Shown in pieces: positions 1 through 12,640 of a DNA stretch of 64,000 nt (position 1 is its first letter; each line of letters opens with the position of its first letter). Both the position numbers and the translations under genes were made by a program. The DNA is from Embiotoca jacksoni (lineage: Eukaryota; Chordata; Actinopteri; Embiotocidae). The stretch lies in the NCBI GenBank assembly GCA_022577435.1, contig JAKOON010000009.1, positions 4,675,754 to 4,739,753 of the forward strand, written 5' to 3'. Under the pieces are notes generated by a model. The model did no database searches. It saw only the letters and a list, made by a program, of their open reading frames with translations, and had not been told where the DNA came from.

Positions 1-300
1 CATAGGTTGTTGTGTTAACCAGGAACACTGTTGAACCTGTCACTTCCTCTTGAGCTGACAAGCTTTATTAGAGAAGGGGGAAGGACGCTCCTGTTTATTC
101 ATCCTCGGTTGACGGCACGTGGCGTGTGTCAAAACCAGATCCGCCATGCATAAGCTTGTTACATTTGTTCAACTGGTGCTGTATTGGTACAATGGCTTTA
201 GTCAGTCAGTTGTGATGGAATCAGATTTGTTCCTGAGAGGAAGTGTGTAGGAGGATAGGGACACATGCCACAATATTGTGAGAAGGCAGATTGCCAGCAG

Positions 301-303
<3 letters not shown>

Positions 304-333
<30 letters not shown>
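304..333. repeat. Poly(A) run
   Basis: 30 A residues. It could be the tail of an old retroposon, but nothing recognisable precedes it. Confidence 0.9.
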
Positions 334-336
<3 letters not shown>

Positions 337-477
337 TGATTGCTCACTTATGGATACTTGCTGTGGTATCACAACAATAAGGCTTTTTTTTTTTTTACAG
401 TCGCCTGACTGTCACCCACAAATAAGCATATGGCTGAAATAAAAAAAATAAAAATGTCAGCACTCCCAGAGCACATT

Positions 478-500
478 CACACACACACACACACACACAC
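478..500. repeat. (CA)n microsatellite
   Basis: Short perfect dinucleotide run, followed by interrupted CA units. Confidence 0.9.
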
Positions 501-879
501 GCACAGAAACAGACACACTTCAGAAACCCCATTCTGTTTGGCTGTTGTTTTTGTCAGTTTACGACCTAAACCCCCCATTGTTGAATTAACCGCGGAGAGA
601 GGGGTGGGTGGCTGGAGCCACGGTGCCAGGGCTACGCTGGCCCAGAAAAAAGCCACAACACAAACTAACTCTTGGCAGGGGATGGAGAGGCAATATTTTT
701 TCCAAAAACTGATTACCTTCCTCTCTCCCCAGTGATCCCTCTCTCTCACTTTCTCTCTCTCTCTCTCTCTCTCTCTGAGACAAGCTGTTCCCTTGGCAGC
801 TGTTTCGACAATGCAGATCCCCAAACGCGTGGGGAGGGGGGGGGGGTATATATGTGCGTGGGGGTGGAGGGGTTGGATG

Positions 880-1215
880 GGGGGCACTAATTCAGGAACC
901 CTCCATATGCAAATCGGCACGGAAACACGCCAGGCTTCTTCCCCATGATGGCCTCTGGATGCTGAAACCGAGCACGATTAGCACTCAACACCAGCGTCAG
1001 ATGCCGGAAACCCTGCTCTTTTCTGAGGGCTCGGCCTTTTGTTGGAGCCCTCTTCTATTCAATGGCCGGCCCCATGGTTATGTTTTTCCAGGTGTAAGCT
1101 CTCCAGGCGAGCTGCTCCCCCCCCCACCGGTTTCACCAGGTTTTGTTGGCCTCATAGATATCATACTGATGTGCTTTTTCTCTAGCCAATCCAACACACT
1201 CCAGTTCTGCTGACA
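880..1215. promoter_or_regulatory. Candidate conserved element with a perfect octamer
   Basis: ATGCAAAT (907..914) is a perfect POU octamer. The surrounding 300 bp is free of simple repeats except a short C run. Open frames overlap on both strands without coding features. Confidence 0.3.
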
Positions 1216-1649
1216 TGTAGATATGGCAAGAAATGAATGTGTGATCTTATTATATGCTACATACAAAACCATGTGTGTTGAAAAATGCTACTAGAAGCAC
1301 AAATATACCTTTTACTTGACTATCCTGGCAGGACTCATTAGAGGAAAGATGATACTTCTCCGCCTAAAACATGAGTCAAATGTGACCAGGCAGCCCACGG
1401 GCAGGAAACAAACACATCATAATCCTCCTCTGTAATTGGGCAAATGAAAGATGTTGCCATTGGACAATGGTGCTGAAGCAGATGGCAACAGAAAGGCGAT
1501 GTAAACCTCCCACTACCCTGACTGTAAGCTTGGCATGCTCTATTTTACAGTATTGCTCCAAAAGGTTGCGATATAGGCAACATTTTAGCAACCCAACAAA
1601 CCTTCTGTTTTATACACATAAAGACACACTCCACCAAAAGTGAATATCT

Positions 1650-1830
1650 CTCGTCTCCCATCAAAGCACCTTCTCCTTCAAGACCCCCCACTGAGCATGC
1701 TTGCTAAGAGCCCGCCTTTGAGCCCCTAATGCACAGGCAATGAGATTAGGGCCGTCGCTGTAAGCCTTGAATTACTCACGTTATGACTTGATTGGCCAAT
1801 AATTTGATTGGAGTCACATCTCTACTTCCC
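1650..1830. promoter_or_regulatory. Candidate element with clustered CCAAT boxes
   Basis: The palindrome ATTGGCCAAT (1791..1800) holds two abutting CCAAT boxes, and GATTGG at 1806..1811 adds a third. TTGATTGG occurs twice (1788..1795, 1804..1811). Confidence 0.25.
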
Positions 1831-4374
1831 CTGGTTCTTCTGATCCCATCTTCCCTCCATCTATCCTTTTCTCCCTTTTTCTTCTTCTCCCCCTGTCTCC
1901 CACCCGTTCGAGGCAACATGAAGAAGTCTGGCTTGTCAGCTTTTGAAGCAGGACGTGACTGTTTCCATGGGGATTACAAAACTGATTTCTTAAGGAGGGG
2001 GAGAAAAAGTCGTACTAAGTCAGATGCAACCTTTTAAACCATTAAACAAAAACATCTAATTCTCTTCTCACAGCATGGCTCTGAATAACCTTTGTTTTGG
2101 TACACAGTTACACTCACTATGAATATTCAATATCTGGAATGAAACTGGCAACTAAACAGATACTGATGGACAGCTCAAACAAGGCTACTGGGTATTGTCA
2201 TTGTTATACAAAACTGAAATATATTTGCACGTAAAATAAAATAAAAAGACAATTGGAGGAATTCATACTTTTTACTATTGTACAGGTTAGGTTTTTCTTG
2301 TTCCCCCCTATTCCAAAAAATAATAAAAAAAAAGCCAACTGACAACAATGACAAAAGACTATCTTTCGCTGACTGATCCAATAAGTATGAGTTTTTGTGT
2401 CGTATATAGTCAGAGCACACAGGGATTAACACCATTACAGATAGTAGCAGGTAATTTGCATTTTTATTCTGAGTTCACAGTCTTTCTGCATCTGTGAATT
2501 CATGTAACAACTAATAGTGGGTGGTATACAGGTAGGAACACCGGTAGCAACATACTGTAAGTAGAAACCAGGGCAGAGGTGCACGTTTAAGCTCATGCAG
2601 CTTCTGCCGGATGTGCGACAAAAGATGAAAGTGTAGGAAACATTACACAATGTAGAAATACATTTGTACTTTTAATTTATTATTTTAAAATTGCATATGG
2701 AGCGTGGGAAGAGGAGATACATGGATCTTTTAACAAATGAAAAATACGATTAAGAGACACTGGAAAACTGTCTCTTTAGAGTGACTTTTCCTGAAAATTG
2801 TGAAATAAACTGCCCACCACGAATTGCAAATGTTTTCTCGAGCTGCTTCTGAACACACTTGTTTAAAATCAAGGCGCCGTCAGTCTAGATAGGGAGTGAT
2901 GGGATGTAGTGAACAAAGGCATCCCTATACTGTATGTTAACCTAATCTCACAGAGGGGGCCGCTGAGAGCCTGATCATTATTCGACATGGCAGAGCCTCC
3001 CTACCAGCCAGCTCGTCAAGGCTGCGTCTCCCTTTTTTCTGACAGTTATGAGGTGTATATACCCTGTTAATAAGGGAATACTGAGCCTGTGATGTGGTTC
3101 GGCAGTCGCTCCAGTGTAGACCGTAACACTGCTGCAAAGAAATAGATTCTAGAAAGCTCTGATTTGTCCTCATGAGGACCTGCCGAGGCTGAGAGGCCTG
3201 ACTGGTTTTCTGTTTAGATACCCGGTAAATAAATTTGTATGAAAACATCAGAGAGACATGTAAACCTTACTGTCAAAAAGAAGCTGAACATGAAGGGCCA
3301 AAGGGAAGGAAAGGAGGCATTAGGAGATCAACTGATGTGCAAACAGCCCGGAGTGCGAATTTAAGGGGTCTCCAGTCTTATTTTACTACATGGAGGCAAA
3401 AGAGTTGATTCTGTTTGACTGCTAACTTCAAAATGAATCTGTGAAGAGTGCGTACCGCTCTGCAAATTAGCCTGGGAGACATTTTGTATCTATGTCACAC
3501 ACCAAGCAGAGAGAAGGATGCGGTTGGATGCTCCCACTACTGAGCGGATGGTTTGATGGTAATCACATCCCTGTTTTTTCCTCCCTTTTCGAGCTTGTCT
3601 ACCATTCTCGGTTTTTAACTTTCTTCAGCTGTCACACTTCTCCGGAAGAAGGCAGCCATCTGGTATGAATCATACCATGCTCCGAATCAAATGTAACAAC
3701 ACAGAATTGCTGCATGTAAACACAGGCACAACGCAAATGATGGCAGCAGACAAATCGCAGTCGCTGGCAGAAACAAAGATATGCCTGAGAGCTAAACATG
3801 TTTGACGCATGTGGGAACGCACACATCCAGCGGAAGGCTACGAAGCGTACACGAATGCTAAAAAGCGTGCAACTAAAAACAAACCGAAAAGATCTAATAT
3901 TTTGACATTCAGCAAACACAAAAATGTGAAGTTAACATGCAATAGCTTGGAAAAAAAAAAAAGAAAAACACAGTAATCATGCATGGCAGTCAGAAAAACC
4001 TAAAAGCAACTGCTAAGACATCACTGGGAGCGGTTTAAGATGCTGTCAGAGAGAAAGGTCACCACCTTGATCGTGCCACACGATAACACGGGGACAACAG
4101 CGCTGAGATAACCCAGGAGATAATGCAAAGATAAAAACCAGAGACGGCAGCAAGATAACCCTCACACAACACAGCAGCAACACTAAGATGGCATGAAATA
4201 TACAGAGATAACACACACACAAAAAACAATGTGTCAAGGCAAAGCACAACAAACCGGCACTCAGGCCAAACATCAAGCATACAGTAAAGCGAAGGAGACA
4301 GAAGAGCTGCTTTTTAGGGTGGAGTGGAGGAATGAGAAGCAGTGACAGACATAACAAAGACAAATGGAGATAAC

Positions 4375-4376
<2 letters not shown>

Positions 4377-4415
<39 letters not shown>
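4377..4415. repeat. (GA)n microsatellite
   Basis: Perfect 39-bp GA run. It reads as UC repeats in the rbms3 pre-mRNA. Confidence 0.9.
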
Positions 4416-4419
<4 letters not shown>

Positions 4420-4652
4420 CATGCAGACATCACAATGCATGCAGACACAATACTGACTGTGCACAGAATAAAGGACAGGAGAGAATTTAGTGACTTTTAG
4501 ATAAAAGTTTATATAAATACACGTGGAAAAGCAGTATTTGCATAACAGGCTCTTTGACATTCTCAAATGATTAAAACACACAAGCTGATACTGCGCTATG
4601 CAACAGTAACACAACTTCAAACCTTTCAGTGAGAGTTTCTTGGCCTGCTCGG

Positions 4653-4679
4653 AACCCACTCGAATCCTCGGAGTGGGTT
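4653..4679. other. Short inverted repeat
   Basis: AACCCACTC (4653..4661) and GAGTGGGTT (4671..4679) form a 9-bp stem with a 9-base loop. It is in intron 4 with no terminator or RNA gene context. Confidence 0.4.
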
Positions 4680-7600
4680 TTGGGAATGTGCTGATGCTCT
4701 GTTTTCAATGTAAAACACTTTGAAGGAGAAGCAATGATCTGAAATCAACTCAGAGGGGGCTGATACACCATTGTGCTACACATCTACCTGTCTCCTATCA
4801 ATTTCTCCCTCTGAACTGCTGACCAGCTTTTATTTCATCCAAACCCTGGGGGAAACTCAAGAACCTCCACTCCACCACTCCTTCTTTAAGCTCTTTTCTT
4901 TTTTTTTTTCCTTTCGTATCCCCTCCACATCCATTTCTCATCCTCCCGCTGCAAAGGAACGGTCACGGTGCGTGTGCATGTACAGTGTGTATGTGTACCC
5001 ATAGGGCTTGAGGTCTTAAGGGCAAGGTCCCTTCCGAGCTTTGATAAACTACGTTGACCTTAAGATTTTTAAGATCCCACATTTCTTCCTGAGCAGAGCT
5101 AGAAAGGTCCATCATAAAAGACCAGACGTGGTGCGTAAAAACAGACAAAAATACACAACTGATGTGAAAACTGTCTTGTCTCTATTATCGCCGCTTTTTG
5201 CATGGCCAACATTCACACAGAAAAACTCATGGGAGCAGAGGCAGTGAGATGAAAAGGACAAAAAGGGACCCGTTACTCTGTCTTTTCCCTTCCTCATTAG
5301 GCAGAATGAGCGACTGTGTTGGTGTCAGAGAGCCGGTTCATCAACTCCAGCCCTGATCTGCCCTGATCGGCTCTGCCTGGACTCGCAGCGGCTCCCTCTT
5401 ACTACAGACCTCTCGCATATGATTGAAGCCACTGGAAATGGAAACAGTCAGTGTAATTTAACATGGCATACCCGTAGAATTCATTAAAGGGAGACAGAGA
5501 GGGAGGCAGTGAGCGAGATGGAGAAAGGAAGGTGAGGATGGAGGAAAAGAGAGAGGATCTAAATCGGGAATGTTGTGGTGGATGGCTTGAAGATGTTCCG
5601 GCTCTAAAGAAAAAGGAAGAGGCAGTTCAGATTATATTAATTTAACGGTAAAAGACGCAGTTCAGGAAACTACCTATAATGCCAAATAGAAACTGCATTG
5701 ATCACCTAATTATTGCTTGAAAACGCATAGATATGTGGACATATCAATAGCTGCGATGCTCTTTTTTTCTTTTCCAGATATCTTGTATGCAATACTGTAC
5801 AAAAAAAGCATATTGTGTTACTGGTCTATCTGCAATAGAAATCCACCTCTGCACTCTGCACTGATGCAGGCTCTAATCTCACCGTGTTGCAGCACTGCCA
5901 TTAAATATGACCTATGAAGAGCGAGTCTCGGTGCGACGGGAATGTGAACTTACACAAGTGTGCGACTGAATGTAAGCAGCAGCTTAAAGGTGGCATATAC
6001 ACTAATGCTGCTGCGATGGGAGGCCTTCATTAATCAATTGAAATTTTCTGGTAAATTAAAGATGAATTTAAGACCCCATGTTTTAATACAGCCGCTTGGT
6101 GCATTTGAGTAAGCAGTGGCAACTTCACATCATCTCAGAGCAATAAAATGTTGGAAAATGTATAGTTTGTCACTAAAAATGCAGTTTTCATGATGGCACA
6201 CAGCAATAAACAAGCATACAACAACATAATAAAGATGAGATCCTTATATTCTAGCATATTCTGAGTTTTATAATATCTTATGCAGGCATTTCACAGTTGT
6301 TATTGTCTTCATTCTCCTTAGTTTTGACACTAACTCTCTGAAGTGTGCTCTGTCCTAAACTCTAACAGTTTTATTTTGACATGGCTTGAACACTCAAACT
6401 GGTTTCATGTATAATGCACCAACAAACATGATTCTTTGTTATCCTATTTTAATATTTTTGGAACAGCCTCCTTGCTGTCACTGTCATAACTCACTCTAGT
6501 GTGTGCAATGAGATATTGTAAGAACCTACTTGTCATGCCACAAGATCTGCTACGTATCTGCCAGTACTGCAGACCTTGCAGTTTACATTAGTGAGGTGAA
6601 TACATGAATGAACAAATCATTTTGAAAAGTTAAAGCCCTTGTGTTTGCTCAAAGCTGCACAGTTGGACATTTTACAAACTATGCAAAAGCATACAGACTG
6701 TCATCTCTGTGTGAATTTACTGAATGCTCATATGCATATGCTCATATGTTCATGCATGCATATTATCAAACTGTGTAGCTACAGAGTGCAGTGCATCCTG
6801 TGGTACTGCATGTATCTTTGATCATAATCTAATCATTTACCTTTTTTCTTTTTAGATAAGGTCTATATGTGCGCAAATAGCATCGTCCTTTAACATTTGG
6901 AGTCCCTTATTTAAAAATAAAAAAAACTCGGAGCTTCCAGGCTCCTGGACATCTTAAAGTATTATGTTGGAAAAAGCTATTTTGTTGTACTTGTCTGAGC
7001 AGATATAACTGAGAAAAACAACTGACATAAAGTAGAATTTGTACAAATAATAGGATATCACGTACTACTGAACAATCAAATTCAATGAAAGAAAAGTGTT
7101 CGGTGCTCTCTGTTTATGTGCATCAACAGTGCGTCTGCTACCGAAGCCAAATGCTGTGAAGCTGAGAACGCCGATTGTCGGGGTTGAACATCTAAAACAT
7201 GTGCAGTGACAACACTGCGAAACAGAGGAGGGGATGGATGGAGGGATATATAGAGAGAATGCAGAGGTGGCGGTGTGTAGTGAAGACTGGAGGTGGCTGG
7301 CATTGGGGAATCTAATCCCTGAGTTAATTGGTATGACTGATGAAGACAAATTGAAATGGGTCAGCTGAATCAGGGTGGAGAGGAGGGGTGGAAGAGAGGG
7401 GCCATTGTGGGGACCTCTCAGAAGCACAAACAGACATAAAGCAGAGCGAAGTGCACGAAGATTGTGGCGAGATGGTTGGAAGTTAGTAATTTAGTCAAAT
7501 CCCATTTAAACCCATGGCTGTGGGAAACCAACTCGTACAGGTTAAAGCATGCACCGCAAATTCTTGGCAAAAGCTTTCCTTAACACTGAAGCTGCACCAT

Positions 7601-7699
7601 TGATTTTGATTTGATATTCACATCTATTCACAGGTTGTATTCTCAGGGCCAGCTGAGTAAATGAATGCAAAGCGTTTCACCTGGTCTATGTGTGTCAAT

Positions 7700-7970
7700 G
7701 TTGAGTGTGGAAGCCCAGTCCTTTGAACGTTGTCTCTGTGGCCCCACTAATTGAGCCAGATCAATTCACAGAGACAGCGAGCAGGTTGGCACAGTTGCCA
7801 CATCAAAGAGATTCTAATAACTGCACACTGTGGCCATTACCAAGCCTGAAAAAGCCATATTTATGTTTGCTTCAAAGCAAGCATGGCAGCATTGAACATA
7901 CTGAGAATGCAGGCCTTCGCTGCTGTTCTTTTTCCAGCCCACAGTTTAGACACAAGGCCATTTTCTAGCA
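7700..7970. promoter_or_regulatory. Candidate conserved non-coding element
   Basis: Repeat-free block with an 87-codon open frame without recognisable domains, CTAATTGA and GATCAATT sites, and a small inverted repeat TTGCTT-CA-AAGCAA near 7868. Confidence 0.25.
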
Positions 7971-8571
7971 ATTTGGAAACAGAATAGACGCTATTCTCCC
8001 ATACATAAACACAACCACTCCAAATTGTACTTTAATTACATGCATTTTTGCAGAGAAAGTGTGAACCAATAAAAAAAAACAAAAAAACACAAAAAGAACA
8101 CAATGACAGACTGATATTCTTCAGAAGAAATTTCAATAATGGGCAAATGACCCCTCTGTATCTGTGCTGTTTAACATAGAAGCAGTCGTGTACTGCTCTG
8201 TTTTAGTGCTGGAATGCTCAGATGCTTTTTGTCTCTCGGTATGCACCGGGTCCAGATCTCTAAATGCACCTAACATGATGTGACTGTACAGAGGGGAAGT
8301 AAACCAAACGAGCTTCATTACCCTCCCAAAACATAAAGCCGTAGGCTACATAATGCTCATAAAATCTGAAATATATAACTGTGTTTAGCATAAATCTAAA
8401 GCATAAAGTGTATTGTTTTTCACAGTTTACAAATTCAATTTCACCAGCTCATATGTATCTTAATTGTAGCCCGACAGGAGAAAAAAATAAGAAATGACCT
8501 GGAAACGACAAAAGTATTTAAACCAAAATGCAAAGCTAGCAGGCAGTAAAAGTAAATTAAGCACATCAGAT

Positions 8572-8990
8572 GCTGCGTTCAAATGGAACTCATGAGCTTG
8601 TAGTTACAACATGGGAAGTCGTGTCCACCGTATGCTTGGTGTTATGCCTTCTTTAAATCGTAAAAACACTGTTGCTAGGTAACGACAATGTGGACGGTGT
8701 ATGGAAGCCAGAGAGGCAGGAAATGCAATGGCACAGTGGGAAAATATGAGGTCGTTGCAAAGATCAACATTTTCCTCAGACACGTACTATTATCTAAGTT
8801 ATCAAGACAAACTCTACATTAATAAAATAACAATATATCCGCTTGACATCCGACAAAAAACATGAACTTCCATGGCGTCTGCCATTGCCGTTAACGTCAG
8901 CAAACAAGTCACAACTCACGAACTCGAGGCTTTTTGAAAATTTTGAGTTACGACATTGTGCATGCCACGAGGGGGGGCGTTCATATGGAT
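8572..8990 (+). mobile_element. Possible teleost interspersed repeat
   Basis: The stretch has more CpG than its surroundings. It is bracketed by a similar 5' motif in direct orientation (gcgttcaaatgga near 8576 and gcgttcatatgga near 8979). It contains gttgctaggtaacgacaat at 8671..8689, an RFX-like site also seen in dispersed fish repeats. I have no family assignment, and the direct-repeat ends could be chance. Confidence 0.3.
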
Positions 8991-9928
8991 TCTTATGTGC
9001 ACGCTAAATACGACCCCAATTGAATACAGAAACAGAGTCTGTCCAAAGTCGACAGGAGGGAAGAATCAGGAATGATATCACAGACTATCAGGCTAACAGG
9101 TCAACAACCACTTTTTTGGTATATTAATGAATCTGGAAAGACATGAAGTTCCCAGTCGGCCTGGGTGGTATTGCAGGCTGCAGTTCAGCACGCACCGTAT
9201 AGGAAGTAGGTACGAGAGCTGGTATCAGCATCCGCTGGGTCGAGCTGAGCCAATTTAAGTATAGTGTTTGTAGCACTGTTTGTTCTCAGCAGTGAGCGTA
9301 TGCAGCTTTGGTCACAGCCCGGCGGGAACAACAGGTATCAATCACCACCTTGCACTGCTTAAAGCACAGCTTTGTCACACACTACTGAAGTGAGCTTCTA
9401 ACATTACTGAATGTATGCTTCCTTTTGCACAGCTGGCTGTTAGTTTGGTAATATATAAAGGCAGAGCAGGCCAGAAGTCTGTGTAATGTCAGACTTCAGA
9501 GTGTGAGCATATGGCTAATTCCTGGAGATATTACGTACGGGTGTAAACTCAATTCATATCAAACCCTTCAAATTAAGAGTGGGACCTACTTGGTCATTGA
9601 TTTCTGGCCACCATTACTACCCTTGCATCCACAGCGGGATCAGTTATGCTAAGGCTGTTGATTACCAGTTATCCATTTCCTCCCGCCACCTCGTCATATA
9701 TCTCTTTCTCACTCTCCTCTCTCTGCCTGAGAAGTAATAAGTTTGAAACTTTGTTCATTAGTGCTGGCCTGTCTCCTGCTGTACGGGCTTGTCTGGAGGT
9801 GACATTATGGCTGGCAGGGCTCGCACTCTCGCCTTCCAGCGCTCTCTCTTTCCGCCATCTCTCTCACTTTTTGTCCCCCCCTCTCCGTTCCATTTTTTTC
9901 CTCACAATCTCCCACCTTTTTTGCTTCA

Positions 9929-9930
<2 letters not shown>

Positions 9931-9957
<27 letters not shown>
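9931..9957. repeat. Poly(T) run
   Basis: 27 T residues inside a pyrimidine-rich stretch (9855..9957). Confidence 0.9.
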
Positions 9958-9959
<2 letters not shown>

Positions 9960-10731
9960 CTCCAGCTCTCACTGATTTCTACTTAAGTCACTCTGCCTCT
10001 GTGTCTCACTTTCTCTCGCGCTCGCAGCTCGGCACGTCTCCGCACTGCTCGGCGAAATAATTTACCGCACGCAGTGCTCCCGCGGATGATTGAAGCGTAA
10101 TTAGACGGCAGAGACAGTGGAAGCCAACAGAGGTGCTCGGGAGCCAGAGCTTGTCAGATGGTCCGTCTCACTCTCACTGGCTTTGCCCTTCAAAACTATC
10201 ACTTCTGTGGGAGGAACAGGGAGTGTGCTCAGCCACGCTAACTAAACCAAAAAAAAAAACAGATACCAGTGATTGCATCTTGTTTTATGAGTCATATTAT
10301 TTCACTGCATTGCAGCTATTTCTGTAGGTATCAACATTGTCCTAAAGTTATTCACGTCATTGTGTCTGAGGCTACAGAAACACCACTAGAGATTACGTGG
10401 AAAACAGCTCATAAATTAATTTATACGGTCAGATTGCTTTTTGTAGATCATAAACACAACTTTAGCAAAGTTAACACTTAAATTTAGGATCAACTGTCAC
10501 GCGATAAATATGCAGACATGAGGGTGGATGAACATGATGCTGAGGTGCTTTTCATTATAAATTGAGGGCAAACAGAAGAGAGAGAAAAAAAATCAGCCAC
10601 ACAGCTGTTTGTAGAAAAGCAGCATCGGCTGTGTGTTGCAGAGAGTATGACAACAATACTGTCACCTTGGTGAAGTATATTAAGGCTACAGGTGCTTGCT
10701 GAATCTAAAAAAAAAAAAAAAAGAAGAAAAA

Positions 10732-10772
10732 ATTTCCCCTTGGGGATTAATAAAGTAACTATCTATCTATCT
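10732..10772 (+). mobile_element. 3' tail of a non-LTR retrotransposon (solo fragment)
   Basis: The sequence ttccccttggggattaataa followed by agta and three ATCT units is a recognisable 3' end of fish LINE or LINE-dependent elements. It is preceded by an A-rich run at 10707..10731. Only the tail is left. The same tail occurs at 35740..35880. I cannot name the family. Confidence 0.6.
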
Positions 10773-11764
10773 GAAAGCTAAAACTATACAGATACAGTAC
10801 ATGCTATGCTTACGTGCTGACAAGCATCATTTGAATTCTTACGTGCCGTATTAAAATGTGAAACAAAATGCTCTGCTGTGAGTGACTACAATCATCACGA
10901 TGCCCCTGTTGATGGCAGCGTCAGAGGGAAAGTGCTGATCACCACACTGACACCATATGCTTTGCGAACAAAACAGCGAGGTGGATGTCAGGGGGGAAAT
11001 GGCGTTGCATTCAAGGTGGCGCACATCGAACGGAGAGGTGAGTGATGCTGCTGAGTGAGCACCTGTATCCCCAAAGTCTGTCCAATTATCCTGCTGTATA
11101 CACAACACACCGTCCCCCCCCTTTACATTTTCCCCAGATTTAACCCATGCCGCGGGGGAAGGCAGGCTTCACTGGGGCAAGCTGTCGTCAGCAACCAACT
11201 GTAACAGCACTGTCAGCCGTCCCTTTGATTATCACCCAGAGGTCACCCCGCGTTGAGCCGAACTGTGGGGTCCTGGGTGTCAGCGCAGCTAAGACGTCAG
11301 AGAAGTCACCTTTAAAGGATAATAAGAAGACTGCTGACTGACTGCAGACCACCCAGTGGGGGATCCGTGCTTTTCACATGAATATAAATGTGATATTGAC
11401 GGGAAATATTCCCCAGGAGACAGAGGAGGAAAAGTCGGGCGGAGAAGACAGAGCAAGTCGAAGGGAGCGAAAGCGAGAATACATGAGCGAGCAGGAGGAC
11501 TGAACGCTCTGATTCGTTTCACACCGTTAAACCGTCTGAAGAGTCGGCTGGTGACCACCGGTTGATGGGCCGGTGTGTGCCCTGTGTTATCGTAAACATT
11601 TGGGATTCACTTCATGGAGGCACTTTAATGATGCTTTTAGCATAATGTCCCCACTGTAATGTGAAGTGAAGGGCAAACGGCGCCTTTCTGTCTGCCTGTA
11701 GCTCCAGTGAACCTTATAAATATTAGTTATTCGGACAACGGTGGTGATGGAAGCCCTCTGTGAG

Positions 11765-11945
11765 CATTACATTACATTACATTTCATTTAGCTGACGCTT
11801 TTATCCAAAGCGACTTACAATAAGTGCATTTCAACCACGAGGGTACAAAACCCAGAACAACAGGAATCAAGAAAATACAATTTCTTCAAGAAAGCCAAAC
11901 TACAAAGTGCTGTCAGTAAGTGCCAGCACTCTCCAACATCGAGAC
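11765..11945 (+). mobile_element. High-copy teleost interspersed repeat (SINE- or MITE-like)
   Basis: The segment includes catttagctgacgctttta directly followed by tccaaagcgacttacaataa, a core I recognise as very common in fish genomes. It is preceded by short direct CATTA repeats (11767..11783). The downstream part (aaagccaaactacaaagtgc) also fits copies I recall. It has no coding capacity. The class is uncertain. Confidence 0.6.
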
Positions 11946-12379
11946 CATTGCTTTGTTTGACACCTTGGTAACCACAGGCACTGACCATTATATCATATTT
12001 GAGGTTATCACAGTATAAAAATTCTCCTTTAAAACTTCTCTTCTTTCACGTAGCAAAAATGGAAACCAAAGAGAAAATCTCTGGATGAAATGAATTCTAA
12101 AACCACAGACTTACATGCATTTTATTTGGTATCGTAGGGTTTTTAGTCAGATCCAAAGTTTATATAAACCATAACTACAGTAAATCAGACTGTACAGTGT
12201 TCGAGTCCATATGATGTTAGGAGTTGTTTTGCTAATTCTAGGCTGTCCAGACTGAGAGGGAGAAAAAAAAAACAACAACCAGAAAGTACAAAAAGGACAG
12301 CTTTGTTTTCATCCGGGCTGTTATCAGCAGAAGCCGACTGCAGCGAGAATAGGGACGGATGATTTCCATAAAGACTGGC

Positions 12380-12640
12380 TGTTGTCTGAAAGCAAGCAGC
12401 TGTCAGGCGGAATTACCTCTCCGACACAGACACCACAATCGAGGGCGCCCTTCCCATAATTCAGTCTGATTGGCTCAAGGGGAAAATGGCAGCCTGTGGA
12501 GAGTGAGGCGAGCGGCTGGTTGACAGGTTTGCATCTGCAAAGCTAGACGCGGCGTTTACCTGTTATCATTCTGTCTGCTCAACGTGTCAGTTTTCTCAGT
12601 TCAGGGAGCTACCTGAACAAAGTGGCGAAGAGAATAGACT
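12380..12640. promoter_or_regulatory. Candidate conserved non-coding element
   Basis: Repeat-free sequence with an ATTGG box, TTGACAGG (MEIS/TGIF-like) and TTTGCATCTGCAAA close together near 12515..12541. No coding frame of note. Confidence 0.27.

Noticed and set aside
4653..4679. Inverted repeat as a structured RNA or terminator
   Set aside because: A 9-bp stem is expected several times by chance in 64 kb and no RNA gene features flank it.
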